The notes under the pieces: model-generated
The model's input: only the letters and a program-made list of their open reading frames with translations
The model's database searches: none
Told to the model about the DNA's origin: nothing
Source of the DNA: DAOVRD01 sp964521715
Lineage (GTDB): Bacteria > Planctomycetota > Brocadiia > SM23-32
Assembly: GCA_964521715.1 (NCBI GenBank)
Contig: CAZFSS010000023.1
Location: 1 to 60,874, forward strand
Length of the DNA stretch: 60,874 nt
Direction: 5' to 3'
Position numbers and translations under genes: made by a program
Shown: one piece after another, positions 1 through 8,915 of the stretch
Position numbering within the stretch: the stretch's first letter is position 1
Layout of the letters: each line of letters begins with the position of its first letter

Positions 1-86
1 CTGCCGATTCGCCTATGAGCACCAACAACATTAGATTTACCTGGCTCAATAGCTAGCTTCGAGACGTCTCTAGACGGACAGGTCCC

Positions 87-1793
87 ATGCACCAGTTCAA
101 CGCGCTCAGCCAGCAGCACATCCTGGTGTTCCTCGTTCAGGTTTTTGTGCTCCTGGGCTTGGCTCGTGCGTGCGGGGAGCTGTTCCGCAAGTGGGGGCAG
201 CCGGCGATAGTGGCGGAGATCCTCGTCGGCATCCTGCTCGGTCCCACGGTCCTGGGCCGCATCGCGCCGTCGGCGCTGGCCGCGCTGTTCCCGCCGGAGG
301 TCGTGCAGCAGCACATGCTCGAGACGGTCTCCTGGTTCGGTGTGCTGTTCCTGCTGCTTTCCGCTGGCCTCGACGTGGACCTTTCTATCGCCTGGAAGCA
401 GGGGCGAGACTCTGCGGTGATCGCTGTCAGCGACATCGTTGTGCCTCTCGTCATCGGCTTCGCCTTCGCCATGCTCATCCCCGACCGGTTCCTTCCGGAT
501 CCTGCCGCGCGCCTGCCGTTCGCGTTCTTCCTGGGCACGGTGCTGACGATCAGCGCGCTGCCGGTGGCCATTCGGGCTTTGCACGACACGAACGTGCTTC
601 GCAGTGACATGGGGCTGCTCATCGTCTCCGCGCTGAGCATCAATGACCTGATCGGCTGGGTGCTGTTCACCATGGCGATCGGCCTGGCTACGGGCGGGGT
701 CAGTGTGGTGGGAACTGCAGCCACCCTGGCGGCTGCGGTGGGGTTCGCCGCGTTCTGCCTGCTGGTGGGGCGCCACGCCATGGAGTACGCGCTGAGGAAG
801 ACGGAGTCGCTGCGTCTGGCGCAGCCCGGGGCATCGCTCACCTTCGTAACGCTCGTCGGGCTGCTGTGCGGCGCCGTCACTCAGCTGATCGGCGTTCACG
901 CCCTCTTCGGCTTCTTTCTCGCGGGCATCATGGCAGGGAGCACCCCGGCCATGTCCGAACGCACGCGCGAGATCATCAACCAGATGGTGTATTCGATCTT
1001 CGTGCCGTTGTTCTTCGTGAGCATAGGCCTCCGGGTGGACTTCTTGGCCAACTTCCAGGTGCCACTGGCGCTGGGCGTCGCGGCCGCGGGGATCGGAGGG
1101 CGTTTCCTGGGCGCATGGCTTGGCGCGCTGAATTCGCGCGTAGGGGTGCACGACCGCGTGCCGATCGCCATCGTGCACACGGCCGGGGGCGACGTTGAGA
1201 TCGTTGTGGCGCTGTTGGCGCTCGAGGTCGGGTTGATCTCGCAATCCGTGTTCGTAGCCATTATGTTCGGCTCCATCGTCTCCGCCGTGCTGGTGGGACC
1301 GTGGCTTGCGGCGTCGCTCAGGAAGCTGCGGCAGGTACGTGCGTTGGGCTTCTTCGTCCCGCAGGGCTTCGTGCTCGACCTGCGCAGCCCCGAGCCACTC
1401 GGCGCCATCCGCGAGCTATGCGAATCGGCTGCCCGTTTCCCGGAAATGCCCTCCTCCGAGGACCTCTACGCTGCCGTCGCGGAACGCGAGAAGGTGATGA
1501 GCACTGCAGTGGGCAATGGGGTGGCCTGCCCGCACGCCAGGCTCGCCTCCATGCGGTCGCCCAAGGTTCTCCTGGGTCTCTCGCGTTCGGGCATCGCCTG
1601 GGACACGGCTGACGGAGCCGGAGTTCGATACGTCTTCCTCATCTTGACTCCGGCTGGCGACAGCGACAGCCAGATCACGGTGCTTGCCGCCATCGCCAAG
1701 GCCCTGTCGCAGCCGACCGTACGGCAGCAGATCCTGACTGCCGGGACGCCGGATCAGGCATGGGAAGGGCTCGCCAAGGCGCTCGCCGAGTAA
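87..1793 (+). CDS. Cation:proton antiporter (CPA2/KefB type) fused to a PTS EIIA-like domain
   Basis: Residues about 1-400 are strongly hydrophobic and carry the Na+/H+ exchanger pattern of the CPA2 family, including the Gly/Pro-rich first helices and the conserved FFVSIGLRVD segment. Residues about 425-568 form a soluble tail resembling PTS EIIA type 2 (nitrogen/fructose) domains: the GNGVACPHAR motif places the family's phosphorylatable histidine at residue 483. The protein would exchange monovalent cations for protons at the inner membrane, with the tail perhaps sensing phosphorylation state. No other PTS gene is visible in the window. An ACAGG-type ribosome site precedes the ATG. The family call is secure; the regulatory role of the tail is inference. 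Confidence 0.88.
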   Translation: MHQFNALSQQHILVFLVQVFVLLGLARACGELFRKWGQPAIVAEILVGILLGPTVLGRIAPSALAALFPPEVVQQHMLETVSWFGVLFLLLSAGLDVDLSIAWKQGRDSAVIAVSDIVVPLVIGFAFAMLIPDRFLPDPAARLPFAFFLGTVLTISALPVAIRALHDTNVLRSDMGLLIVSALSINDLIGWVLFTMAIGLATGGVSVVGTAATLAAAVGFAAFCLLVGRHAMEYALRKTESLRLAQPGASLTFVTLVGLLCGAVTQLIGVHALFGFFLAGIMAGSTPAMSERTREIINQMVYSIFVPLFFVSIGLRVDFLANFQVPLALGVAAAGIGGRFLGAWLGALNSRVGVHDRVPIAIVHTAGGDVEIVVALLALEVGLISQSVFVAIMFGSIVSAVLVGPWLAASLRKLRQVRALGFFVPQGFVLDLRSPEPLGAIRELCESAARFPEMPSSEDLYAAVAEREKVMSTAVGNGVACPHARLASMRSPKVLLGLSRSGIAWDTADGAGVRYVFLILTPAGDSDSQITVLAAIAKALSQPTVRQQILTAGTPDQAWEGLAKALAE

Positions 1794-2069
1794 GTCTGCC
1801 GGCCGCAGTGCCCGAGACCGCAAGCTTGAAGCGTGAGGTAAGAACGGGCTGTGCGAACGCGCCAATGCCCGCCGGTGGTCCGTCGGACTCGGTGCGGGTC
1901 GGCAGGGCGGCAGCAGGCTGACACTACGAACTCGTTTGCAGCAGGTGGGCGGAAGAGACCTTCGGCTTCCTCAGGGTAAGCCATTCGACAGGCTCATGGC
2001 GTTCCCTCTGTGGACCAGAGACGAGTCACGCGGAGTATCGTTCACCTCGAAGACGTGACGCCCGACCCG

Positions 2070-2089
2070 TTCGACAAGCTCAGGGCAGG
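2070..2089. repeat. REP-like motif (TTCGACAAGCTCAGG type)
   Basis: The motif TTCGACAAGCTCAGGGCAGG matches a short interspersed element I recognise from many environmental bacterial genomes. A degenerate relative, TTCGACAGGCTCATGG, lies about 84 bases upstream, preceded by CCTCAGGG. Only this window is visible, so copy number in the genome is unknown. Confidence 0.45.
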
Positions 2090-2563
2090 TGAGCGGCTTG
2101 GCGAGGCGGCTCCGTTCACCGCACCCGCCGCACGCTCTCGGGGGCCAGACTCTCGTCCCCTTCCGTCCCATCGGGTTAACGCACCAGTCTCGAATGCACC
2201 CCAGACATCCGCACACGAACCGTCAGCTCTCTGTTCACCAGGCCCCGTTCGGTCAGTAACCCTGTCCGCGTTCGGCCGCCGAAGCAGCTTCCGCGCTAAA
2301 CGTGTGTTGACCTGGGCAGACGCGCAGGTGAACAGACTATCGAGGGAGTTGACTCGGTCGCCGCGCGACTCCCGCCATCAGTCTGCGTCGGCATGCAGTC
2401 GTTGAACGAGGAGCTCGACCCATATCTGCCGTCAGTCCACGACAAGGTTGGATCGCTTCCGCGTTCTCGAGGGCAAAGGTGGGCGGACACTCCAGCTCCG
2501 TGATGCGGCCAGAGAGGTGGTGGTCCGTGCGGGCGGCAGGGACAGTCTTGGCAGCCAAATGAA

Positions 2564-2592
2564 GAAGGAGTGGCCTTGCCAGCCACTCCTTC
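2564..2592 (-). terminator. Hairpin, probable terminator of the LTxxQ gene
   Basis: Arms GAAGGAGTGGC and GCCACTCCTTC form a perfect 11-bp stem around a 7-base loop. Read on the minus strand it lies about 145 bases after the stop of the gene ending at 2738 and is followed by a pyrimidine-rich, T-containing tail (CTTCATTT). It could also serve plus-strand transcripts. Confidence 0.45.
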
Positions 2593-2737
2593 CATTAACA
2601 TCAGCCAGACAACTCGGGACCCGGCCTACGCCTAGACTTCTCCTCTTCGGTCCTGTAAATCGACGTTATCGAAGGTCCGCATTAAGGGGATTGCTCACCC
2701 ATTGGTACCTGGCCTCTCCGCGGTACGGAGCTGTGCC

Positions 2738-3184
2738 TTACTCGGTACCCTTTGTTCGTCCGATCATTGCAGCGTGCAAACCTACTATGGTGTTGGGCGT
2801 CTTGGCGACGGCATCCATCTTTGCCAGTTGTTCGTCGGTCAGCAAAGCCTTTGCATCTCCGCGAGCCTTCGCAACCACCGCCTCAACGTTATTCGCAAGC
2901 TCACCCAAGCTCTTAGTCTGCTCTTCGGTGAGTTTGATATCGGCCTTGATAGCCAGCAAACCCGATGGATCGTATGCATCCCACTGAGTTGCCAGCATCA
3001 TGCGGTCCCGCAAGATCGTGGCTTCAGGCACACCAACCATGGCCTTGCCCTCAGCCAGAGCGCAGGTCGGACACGGACACTTCGGCGCCAAAGCGGGCGC
3101 CTTTTCCGCGGCCGGCTGTGCGTATGCCAACACACCAACAACGAGCAAACCAAGACAACAGGCCGCTAAGCGAATTCGCCTCAT
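2738..3184 (-). CDS. Small exported LTxxQ-motif protein with a CPCPTC cysteine cluster
   Basis: The 148-residue product starts with a clean signal peptide (Arg-Arg, hydrophobic core, AYAQ cleavage region). Right after it lies the cysteine cluster CPCPTC, then a helical region with two LTxxQ-like motifs, LTEEQ and LTDEQ, as in the Spy/CpxP periplasmic chaperone and metal-sensor group. The start is fixed by GGAGGAG eight bases upstream. The cysteines suggest metal binding or a disulfide, which I infer. The length suits the family, but similarity beyond the two motifs is not evident, so function is tentative. Confidence 0.6.
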   Translation of the reverse strand: MRRIRLAACCLGLLVVGVLAYAQPAAEKAPALAPKCPCPTCALAEGKAMVGVPEATILRDRMMLATQWDAYDPSGLLAIKADIKLTEEQTKSLGELANNVEAVVAKARGDAKALLTDEQLAKMDAVAKTPNTIVGLHAAMIGRTKGTE

Positions 3185-4004
3185 CGGAACTCCTCCTTCT
3201 TGCTATCCGAGCAGGGACAACCTAAACTTTGTCATTGGGGGTAAGGTGACTACCCCCTACGGAACGGTCAGCAGAACGTCGCGTTTCCCAATGGCCGAGA
3301 GGTTAACGAGTTGCCTGGCCTATTACTTCATCACGTCCGCGAAAAGCGGGGACTTGCTCTCGCCCATTCTGAGTGCCATAGGCGGTGCTTCATCAGGGAA
3401 GCGACGGAGGTGGGTGGAATGGGAGCATGTACAGCTCCCGTCTGTGGGAAAGCCTGTCCCTCATCTTGTATCCTCGCCCCCTGGCCCCGTCACTGGCGTC
3501 ACGTAACCTTAGCGCCTTCAACTCCATCGTACCCTAAAGCCGTCACGTTGTCAACCGCGCTCAGCTCTGACTCGTCCCCGCTCTGTTGAGAAGTACCTTG
3601 GTCAGGGGGGATGCTTTTCCTGCTGCACTCAAGCTAGAGATAGCCGGCATGGCCTGCTTGTCTGCTCGTGCAATGACAAGATCGGGGCTGGCGCAGGCCG
3701 CTGAGGCACGCGCACTGGCTCGGGCCGGGCCAATGCTGCGCGACGTCTTCCCCAGGCCGGCTCCCTTCTCCGTCGGCCGCTGGAGAGCGCGCCTGAAGCG
3801 TGCCGCAGACGACCTCGGATTCTGTGCAGGAACGAGTTGATCTGCCCGCCACACAGACGCCTCATGTGTCCCGACCCGGCGCGCCCGGCGCCGCGCAGAA
3901 GGACTCGCCGCAGGTTCGGATGTGGCCTTCCGGCGGCCGCGTGAGGTTGCGCGCGCTTGCCCAGGGCGCTATGTTCACGCCCGACTTCATGAGGTACCGA
4001 GCGG
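3185..4004. other. Intergenic stretch, inverted repeat but no gene recognised
   Basis: About 820 bases between divergent genes. The only clear structure is the inverted repeat at 3237-3257. Open frames near 3561-3854 on both strands show no recognisable domain and no good ribosome site. A GAGGT sequence at 3991-3995 serves the next gene. Confidence 0.45.
3237..3257. promoter_or_regulatory. Perfect inverted repeat upstream of the LTxxQ gene
   Basis: GGGGGTA and TACCCCC flank the 7-base spacer AGGTGAC. The repeat lies 53 bases upstream of the ATG at 3184, a position suited to an operator or a 5'-leader hairpin. It is not followed by a T run. Confidence 0.35.
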
Positions 4005-5144
4005 ATGCCGCCGACGAACGAGGAGAAGAAGCAGATCTGGGACGCTTACCGGACCAGGAAGCCGATCCGCGTGCCCGTCACCTTCGGCGTCAACCCCCGC
4101 GTGGTGCTCTTCGATCCAGGCTGGAACCGCGACAGCGTCACGTCCGAGGAGTACTTCACGGACCCGCGGGCCCTGGTCCAGGTGCAACTGAAGTTCCTCG
4201 AATACCAGGTCGAATACCTGAACCGGTACTGCGACAGCCCTACGGGCTGGCCCGAATCGTTCGACTTCTACGTGGACGTGCAGAACGTCTACGACTCGGC
4301 CTACTTCGGCGCGCCCGTCGAGATGCGCGACGGCCAGGTGGTTGACGTCTCGCCCGTGCTGGCCGGCGCGGGCAAGCAGCGCATCTTCTCGCTCGACATC
4401 GACCGCCCGATGGACAACCCGTTCGTCCGGCAGTGCCTGAAGCGGCACGCCGATCTGACCGACGTCGTGCGCGACACGTCGTTCCGCGGCATCCGCCTCG
4501 GCGTCCGGCCGGTGACGTGGGGGTTCGACGGACCTCTCACCATCGCCACGAACCTGAGGGGCAGCGAGCTCTACGCCGACCTCTACGAGGACCCGGACTA
4601 CGCGCAGCGGCTGATGGAGTTCATCACGCGCGGCGTCATCATCCGCAACCGGGCGATGTGCGAGCACTTCGGTCTGACGGCTTTCAAGGGGCCGAACGGC
4701 GCGATCGCCGATGACTCCGTGCAACTGATCTCCACCGGGATGTACCGCGAGCGCGTCCTGCCGCTGCACCGCCTGTACCTGTCGCAATGGTCCGTCGAGG
4801 GGCCGCACCACATCCACCTGTGCGGCGACGCGACGCGGCATTTCCCCACGATCCGGGACGAGCTGCATGTCATGTCCTTCGACACCGGCTTTCCCGTGGA
4901 CCACGGGCGGCTGCGCGAGGCGCTCGGTCCCGACGTGGAGATACTGGGCGGCCCGGCCGTGCCGCTCCTCCGGGATGGGACGCCCCGCGACGTGTACGAC
5001 CGGACGGCGGAGATCCTCAAGTCCGGTATCATGGAGGGCGGGCGGTTCATCCTGCGCGAGGGGAACAACCTGCCCCCGCGCTGCCCCGAGGCGAACCTGG
5101 CGGCTATGTATCGGGCGTGTCTGGAGCACGGCGTCTACGCCTGA
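4005..5144 (+). CDS. Uroporphyrinogen decarboxylase-like protein (MtaA/CmuA-type methyltransferase fold)
   Basis: This 379-residue protein has the URO-D TIM-barrel layout but lacks the haem-enzyme N-terminus. It keeps the pattern of zinc-dependent corrinoid methyltransferases of the same superfamily: an HLCGD motif (His-x-Cys-Gly) about two-thirds along, and a late cysteine in PPRCPEAN. The zinc site implies methyl transfer or a related reaction rather than porphyrin decarboxylation, although the substrate cannot be read from sequence. GAGGT lies ten bases before the ATG. No corrinoid protein is encoded next to it. Compare the second URO-D-like protein at 41434-42630, which has lost these ligands. 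Confidence 0.8.
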   Translation: MPPTNEEKKQIWDAYRTRKPIRVPVTFGVNPRVVLFDPGWNRDSVTSEEYFTDPRALVQVQLKFLEYQVEYLNRYCDSPTGWPESFDFYVDVQNVYDSAYFGAPVEMRDGQVVDVSPVLAGAGKQRIFSLDIDRPMDNPFVRQCLKRHADLTDVVRDTSFRGIRLGVRPVTWGFDGPLTIATNLRGSELYADLYEDPDYAQRLMEFITRGVIIRNRAMCEHFGLTAFKGPNGAIADDSVQLISTGMYRERVLPLHRLYLSQWSVEGPHHIHLCGDATRHFPTIRDELHVMSFDTGFPVDHGRLREALGPDVEILGGPAVPLLRDGTPRDVYDRTAEILKSGIMEGGRFILREGNNLPPRCPEANLAAMYRACLEHGVYA

Positions 5145-5324
5145 AGCGGGGCTGCGCAAAAAGCGGTGGGGAGTCTTTGGCGAGGAGACGCGGAGCGGCA
5201 ACCGCCGGTCCAATATCGCTCGGTCGGCCTGCGGCGGCCAGGGCTTGATTTCTCGGGCGCAGGCGTCAGAATAGAGGAACTGGCGGCAGAAGGCAGCGGC
5301 GGACCAATAGGACCGGGAGGCGGA

Positions 5325-6539
5325 ATGAGGGAGGTCCTGGTGCTTGGGGGCGGGTTCGCGGGGCTCGCGGCCGTCAGGGAGCTTTCCCGCCGACGGCCAT
5401 CGGGCGTCCGAGTCCGCCTCATAGACGAGCGTGCCGACAGCGTCTTTGCGCCGCTGCTGCCGGACGCCATCTCCGGCCGCGTGCGACCGGAGCACATGAG
5501 GTTTCCCCTGGGGCCGTTCTGCCGCCGGGCGGGCGTCGAGTTTGTGCAGGCGGAAGTGCTCCACATCGACGCGGACGTCCCCAAAGCGGTCACGAGCGCC
5601 GGGGAGTTCGGCGCGGACGCGCTGCTCATCTGCCTGGGGTGCCGCAACAATTACTTCGGCAACGAGGAGGCCCGTCGCCGAGCGATCGGACTCAAGACGA
5701 TCGAGGAGGCAGCGCGCATCCGCCGCGCCATCAGCGGACTGCTCCACGGCGCGGGAGAGACTTCGGGCGGGGCGACGCGGCACGTGGTGGTCGTTGGCGG
5801 CGGCTATACCGGCTTCGAGGTGGCGAGCCACGTGGCCTACCGGCTCCACACGATGACGGGCAGGCCGTATCGCAAACTGCGCCGGCTCTGCTCCATCACT
5901 ATTGTCGAGAAGGGGCCGGAGGTGCTGCGCAACGTGTCGCCCCGCGTGCGCGAGTGGGCCGCGCAGCTCATCCGCCGCTTCGGGGTGGAAGTCCGGACCC
6001 GGTGCAGCGTGGAGGCTTTCGCGGAGGACGGCGCCGCACTGTCCGATGGATCGAGGCTGGAGCGGGCGGTCGTCGCCTGGTGCGCGGGCGTGACGCTGGG
6101 CTCGCCCGTGGCCGAGCTCGACGTGCCCCGCACGCGCGGCGGGCGGCTCGAGGTGGACGAGTGTCTGCGCCTGCCGGGCGCGGCGAACGTCTTTGCGGCG
6201 GGCGACGTGGCTGGCGCCACGCTGGCAGGGGAGGAGGGGCCGCTTCGGATGGCCGTCCAGTTCTCTTTGGCTGAAGGCAGATGCGCGGCCGGGAACGCCC
6301 TGCGGACGCTTGACCGCAAGCCGTTGCAGCCGTTCCGGGCGACCGACCTCGGCTACCTGGTGCCGCTGGCGCCCGGGCGGGCGGCGGGTGTGGTGCTCGG
6401 ATGGGAGGGAGTGGGGCGCCTGCCCAGCGCGCTCCATTACGCCATGTGCTCGATCAGATCCTGGAGCTGGGCGAACAGGCTGGGAATCCCTCTGGACTTG
6501 GTGCGAGGAGGCGGGGCATGGGCGGAGGCGGAGCCGTAG
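5325..6539 (+). CDS. Type II NADH:quinone oxidoreductase (NDH-2 family)
   Basis: A 404-residue flavoprotein with two dinucleotide-binding motifs, VLVLGGGFAG at the extreme N-terminus for FAD and VVVGGGYTGFE near residue 155 for NAD(P)H. A late AANVFAAGDVAG segment is typical of the pyridine nucleotide-disulfide oxidoreductase fold. It would pass electrons from NADH to menaquinone at the inner membrane face without pumping protons. The start was moved to the ATG at 5325 because GGGAGGCGGA precedes it and the FAD motif begins at once; the upstream open frame is not protein-like. It overlaps the DoxX gene by 22 bases, so the two are probably co-transcribed. Confidence 0.87.
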   Translation: MREVLVLGGGFAGLAAVRELSRRRPSGVRVRLIDERADSVFAPLLPDAISGRVRPEHMRFPLGPFCRRAGVEFVQAEVLHIDADVPKAVTSAGEFGADALLICLGCRNNYFGNEEARRRAIGLKTIEEAARIRRAISGLLHGAGETSGGATRHVVVVGGGYTGFEVASHVAYRLHTMTGRPYRKLRRLCSITIVEKGPEVLRNVSPRVREWAAQLIRRFGVEVRTRCSVEAFAEDGAALSDGSRLERAVVAWCAGVTLGSPVAELDVPRTRGGRLEVDECLRLPGAANVFAAGDVAGATLAGEEGPLRMAVQFSLAEGRCAAGNALRTLDRKPLQPFRATDLGYLVPLAPGRAAGVVLGWEGVGRLPSALHYAMCSIRSWSWANRLGIPLDLVRGGGAWAEAEP

Positions 6540-6994
6540 GAGAGGCGAGTTGGTGGCGGAGGCTGTTTGCGAATCGGTGCGGCGAACTCGGCTGCCGGGT
6601 CGGGCTGGTCCCGCTGCGACTGATGATCGGCGTCATCTTCCTTTACCACGGGCTCCAGAAGGTAGGCATCATTGCGGGCGGCGGGTTCGGCGGCACGGTG
6701 AAGATGCTGGCCGGCCTCGGGTTCCCCGGGGCGACGTTCTGGGCCTGCCTGCTCATTGCCGCTGAGGTCGGGGGCGGCGTCCTCCTCATCATCGGCCTGT
6801 TGCCGCGGATCGGCGCGGCTGCCCTGGCCGTGAACATGATCGTCGCGCTGCTGACGGCCCACAAGGGGGCGCCGTTCGCCGACACCCACGCGCAGCAGAT
6901 GCTGCTGGCCGGGTGCATCACGATTCTCATCGCTGGCGGCGGGGCGCTGTCGGCGCAGCGCAGCGGCCGCGGGACGCCGGCGCCCGGCCAGTGA
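6518..6994 (+). CDS. DoxX family membrane protein
   Basis: A 158-residue integral membrane protein with about four hydrophobic helices and the DoxX opening pattern, RLMIGVIFLYHGLQKV, followed by a Gly-rich loop and GLLPRIGAAAL. DoxX proteins associate with quinone-linked redox enzymes. The ATG at 6518 follows GAGGAGGCGGGGC and lies inside the 3' end of the NDH-2 gene, which supports translational coupling. The 3' end faces menA on the opposite strand with only 15 bases between. Confidence 0.85.
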   Translation: MGGGGAVGEASWWRRLFANRCGELGCRVGLVPLRLMIGVIFLYHGLQKVGIIAGGGFGGTVKMLAGLGFPGATFWACLLIAAEVGGGVLLIIGLLPRIGAAALAVNMIVALLTAHKGAPFADTHAQQMLLAGCITILIAGGGALSAQRSGRGTPAPGQ

Positions 6995-7009
6995 GGGGAG
7001 GCGGCCCAG

Positions 7010-7924
7010 TCATCCTGAGAGCAGCGCTGCGAACGCGAGCAGCATCAGCGCCGCGCCGAACCGGGCGGTGCGAACGTCTATGTCCGGCACGCGTTCGCCC
7101 TGCCGCACGCGGCGCAGCGTCGGGAGCAGCATGGCCAGCAGCAACGGCGCCGCGAGCAGCATGTATAGGCCCCTGAAGGCCCCGTAGGCGCAGATGCCGA
7201 GCGTCTGGCCGGCCAGCATCGCCGCATAGACGATCCGCTGGCCGCGGGGGCCGAGGCGTTGGGCCAGGGTAGCGACGCCGCCTGCCCGGTCTTCCTCATA
7301 GTCGCGCAGGTTGTTGCCCGCGAGGACCGAGGCCGTGACCATGCCGATCGGCACCGACAGGAATAGGACATCGGCCGTCACCCGCCCGGCCTGCGCGTAG
7401 GCGACCCCGGCCATGATCAGCGGGCCGAACACGACAAGGATGACGACCTCGCCGAGGGCGCGCGACTTGAGTTGGAACGGCGGCCCCGTGTAGGCGTAAA
7501 GGGCAAGAGCCCCGGGCACGAGGAACCACAGCAGGTTCGCTCCGCAGCGCCACACGAGCCAGGCCGCCGGCACGGCCGCCAGCGCCAGGCAGACCAGCGC
7601 AGCGGCCATCACCTGGCGGGGCGTCAGCTCGCCGGTCACAAGGAGCCGGCCCGGCCGGCCCTCATCGTCTTCTCCCCGCGAGTCAGCGCCGGAGACGTAG
7701 TCAAAGTAATCGTTGAACAAGTTGCCCGCCGAATGCAGAGCCAGCACCGCCGCCGTGCAGGCCAGCAGGACGGCCCATCTCCATTCGGTCCAGGGCGCGA
7801 CGGCCGCCGCGGCCACCCCGACCGGCAGGATCGAAAGGGGGAAGGAGAAGGCCCGCAGCGCCCTCAGCCAGCGCCGCGGGTCCCGGACGAACCCGGCCTC
7901 GGGCGATGCCGCGCCGTCACCCAT
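7010..7924 (-). CDS. menA: UbiA-family prenyltransferase, probable 1,4-dihydroxy-2-naphthoate polyprenyltransferase
   Basis: A 304-residue membrane protein with about eight to nine helices and both UbiA aspartate motifs: NLFNDYFDYVSGAD near residue 70 and NNLRDYEEDRAGG near residue 205. The layout matches MenA, which attaches the prenyl tail to DHNA in menaquinone synthesis. It lies 26 bases after the polyprenyl diphosphate synthase on the same strand, giving a natural substrate-supply pair, and next to NDH-2. The start at 7924 avoids overlap with the upstream gene; an in-frame start at 7996 is possible. Other UbiA functions cannot be excluded without the remaining men genes. Confidence 0.8.
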   Translation of the reverse strand: MGDGAASPEAGFVRDPRRWLRALRAFSFPLSILPVGVAAAAVAPWTEWRWAVLLACTAAVLALHSAGNLFNDYFDYVSGADSRGEDDEGRPGRLLVTGELTPRQVMAAALVCLALAAVPAAWLVWRCGANLLWFLVPGALALYAYTGPPFQLKSRALGEVVILVVFGPLIMAGVAYAQAGRVTADVLFLSVPIGMVTASVLAGNNLRDYEEDRAGGVATLAQRLGPRGQRIVYAAMLAGQTLGICAYGAFRGLYMLLAAPLLLAMLLPTLRRVRQGERVPDIDVRTARFGAALMLLAFAALLSG

Positions 7925-7950
7925 CGGCGGCCCTCGATGAAGGGGCGGAC

Positions 7951-8865
7951 TCACGGCCGGTGCGCGCGCGGGGACCCCGCGGCGGCCTCGGGGCATGCCT
8001 GCCGCAGCGCGTCCGCCAGCTCCGGAACGTGGTTCTCCAGGACGGGGCGCAGATCCAGTGCCAGGAAGTCAACGACTGCCTGCCGCGCGCCGGGCCAGTC
8101 CGCGAGCAGGTCGGCCGCAGACCCGCAGAGGTCGCGGACGTGACCGGCGACCCGCTCCGGGGCCAGGGCCGCCAGCGTCGGCTTGCCGCGCAGCGCATCG
8201 GTGCCCAGCGTCTTGTCGGCCGCCTGGTTCTCGCGCCCGACGTCCAGCAGGTCGTCCGCCAGTTGATAGGCCGTGCCGACGCGGTATCCGGCTTCCCGAG
8301 TGGCGTCGCGCAGCGGCGGACGCGGCCCGGCGCACGCCGCGGCGACGAACGCGAACAGCGGCCCGGTCAGTCCCCGTGCGAGGCGCAGGCAGGTGTCCTC
8401 CGGCGCGCGCTCGCCCAGCATGCGGAGTTCCTGGTCGGCCTCGGCGGCCGCCACCTCGCGCACGTGCTCCGCGAATGACGCCGTGAGTCCCGCGCGGGTG
8501 CCCGATATCAGCTCGAAGGCCGCAGCCAGCAGCATGTCGCCCACCAGGATCGCGGCTTTGGGGCCAAGCTTTGTGTGCAGGGCGGGCCGCCCACGCCGGA
8601 GCAGGCCGCCGTCGATCACGTCATCGTGGCACAGGCTGGCCGAGTGGACCAGCTCTACGGCCGCGCAGGCCCGCACTGCGTCCTCTTCGATCGCAAGAGA
8701 ATCCGGGCAGCACGCCAGGCGGGCGCCGAGGCGGCTCCTGAGCAGTTTGCCGCCGGTCAACTGCAGGAGCGAGTCGCTGTCGAGGAGCCCGGCGAGCAGC
8801 TCTGCCACGCGGCTCTCCGCCGTTCTGCGGACGGCACTCAGCAGGTCCTGCAATGACGTGCTCAA
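7951..8865 (-). CDS. Polyprenyl diphosphate synthase (trans-isoprenyl type)
   Basis: A 304-residue all-helical prenyltransferase with both aspartate-rich motifs: HDDVID (DDxxD) near residue 80 and LADDLLD (DDxxD) near residue 203, plus a GGKLLRSRL segment for diphosphate binding. It makes the long-chain isoprenoid tail used by the adjacent menA product. The start is a TTG at 8865 with GAGGATCAGGGA upstream; no ATG in this region fits. A strong promoter and palindromic operator candidate lie at 8916-8944. Chain length of the product cannot be read directly. Confidence 0.85.
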   Translation of the reverse strand: MSTSLQDLLSAVRRTAESRVAELLAGLLDSDSLLQLTGGKLLRSRLGARLACCPDSLAIEEDAVRACAAVELVHSASLCHDDVIDGGLLRRGRPALHTKLGPKAAILVGDMLLAAAFELISGTRAGLTASFAEHVREVAAAEADQELRMLGERAPEDTCLRLARGLTGPLFAFVAAACAGPRPPLRDATREAGYRVGTAYQLADDLLDVGRENQAADKTLGTDALRGKPTLAALAPERVAGHVRDLCGSAADLLADWPGARQAVVDFLALDLRPVLENHVPELADALRQACPEAAAGSPRAHRP

Positions 8866-8915
8866 TGTTCCCTGATCCTCAAGAAGTCTCGCTGGCCCTC
8901 CGGTTCCCTTTGACT

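Larger units (their letters stand above)
1794..2737. other. Intergenic stretch with REP-like motifs, no gene recognised
   Basis: About 940 bases hold no convincing gene; short open frames on both strands lack ribosome sites and have odd composition. The stretch carries two related motifs, TTCGACAGGCTCATGG near 1986 and TTCGACAAGCTCAGGGCAGG near 2070, and a hairpin at 2564-2592. Frames through the second motif spell PFDKLRAG, a familiar spurious translation of a repeat common in environmental bacteria. Confidence 0.5.

Noticed and set aside
2010..2405. A 131-codon frame containing PFDKLRAG
   Set aside because: The peptide is a translation of the interspersed repeat; no ribosome site or domain.
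3987..6437. An 816-codon open frame on the minus strand
   Set aside because: It is the antisense shadow of the URO-D-like and NDH-2 genes; it is Arg/Pro/His-rich, has no domain and no ribosome site.
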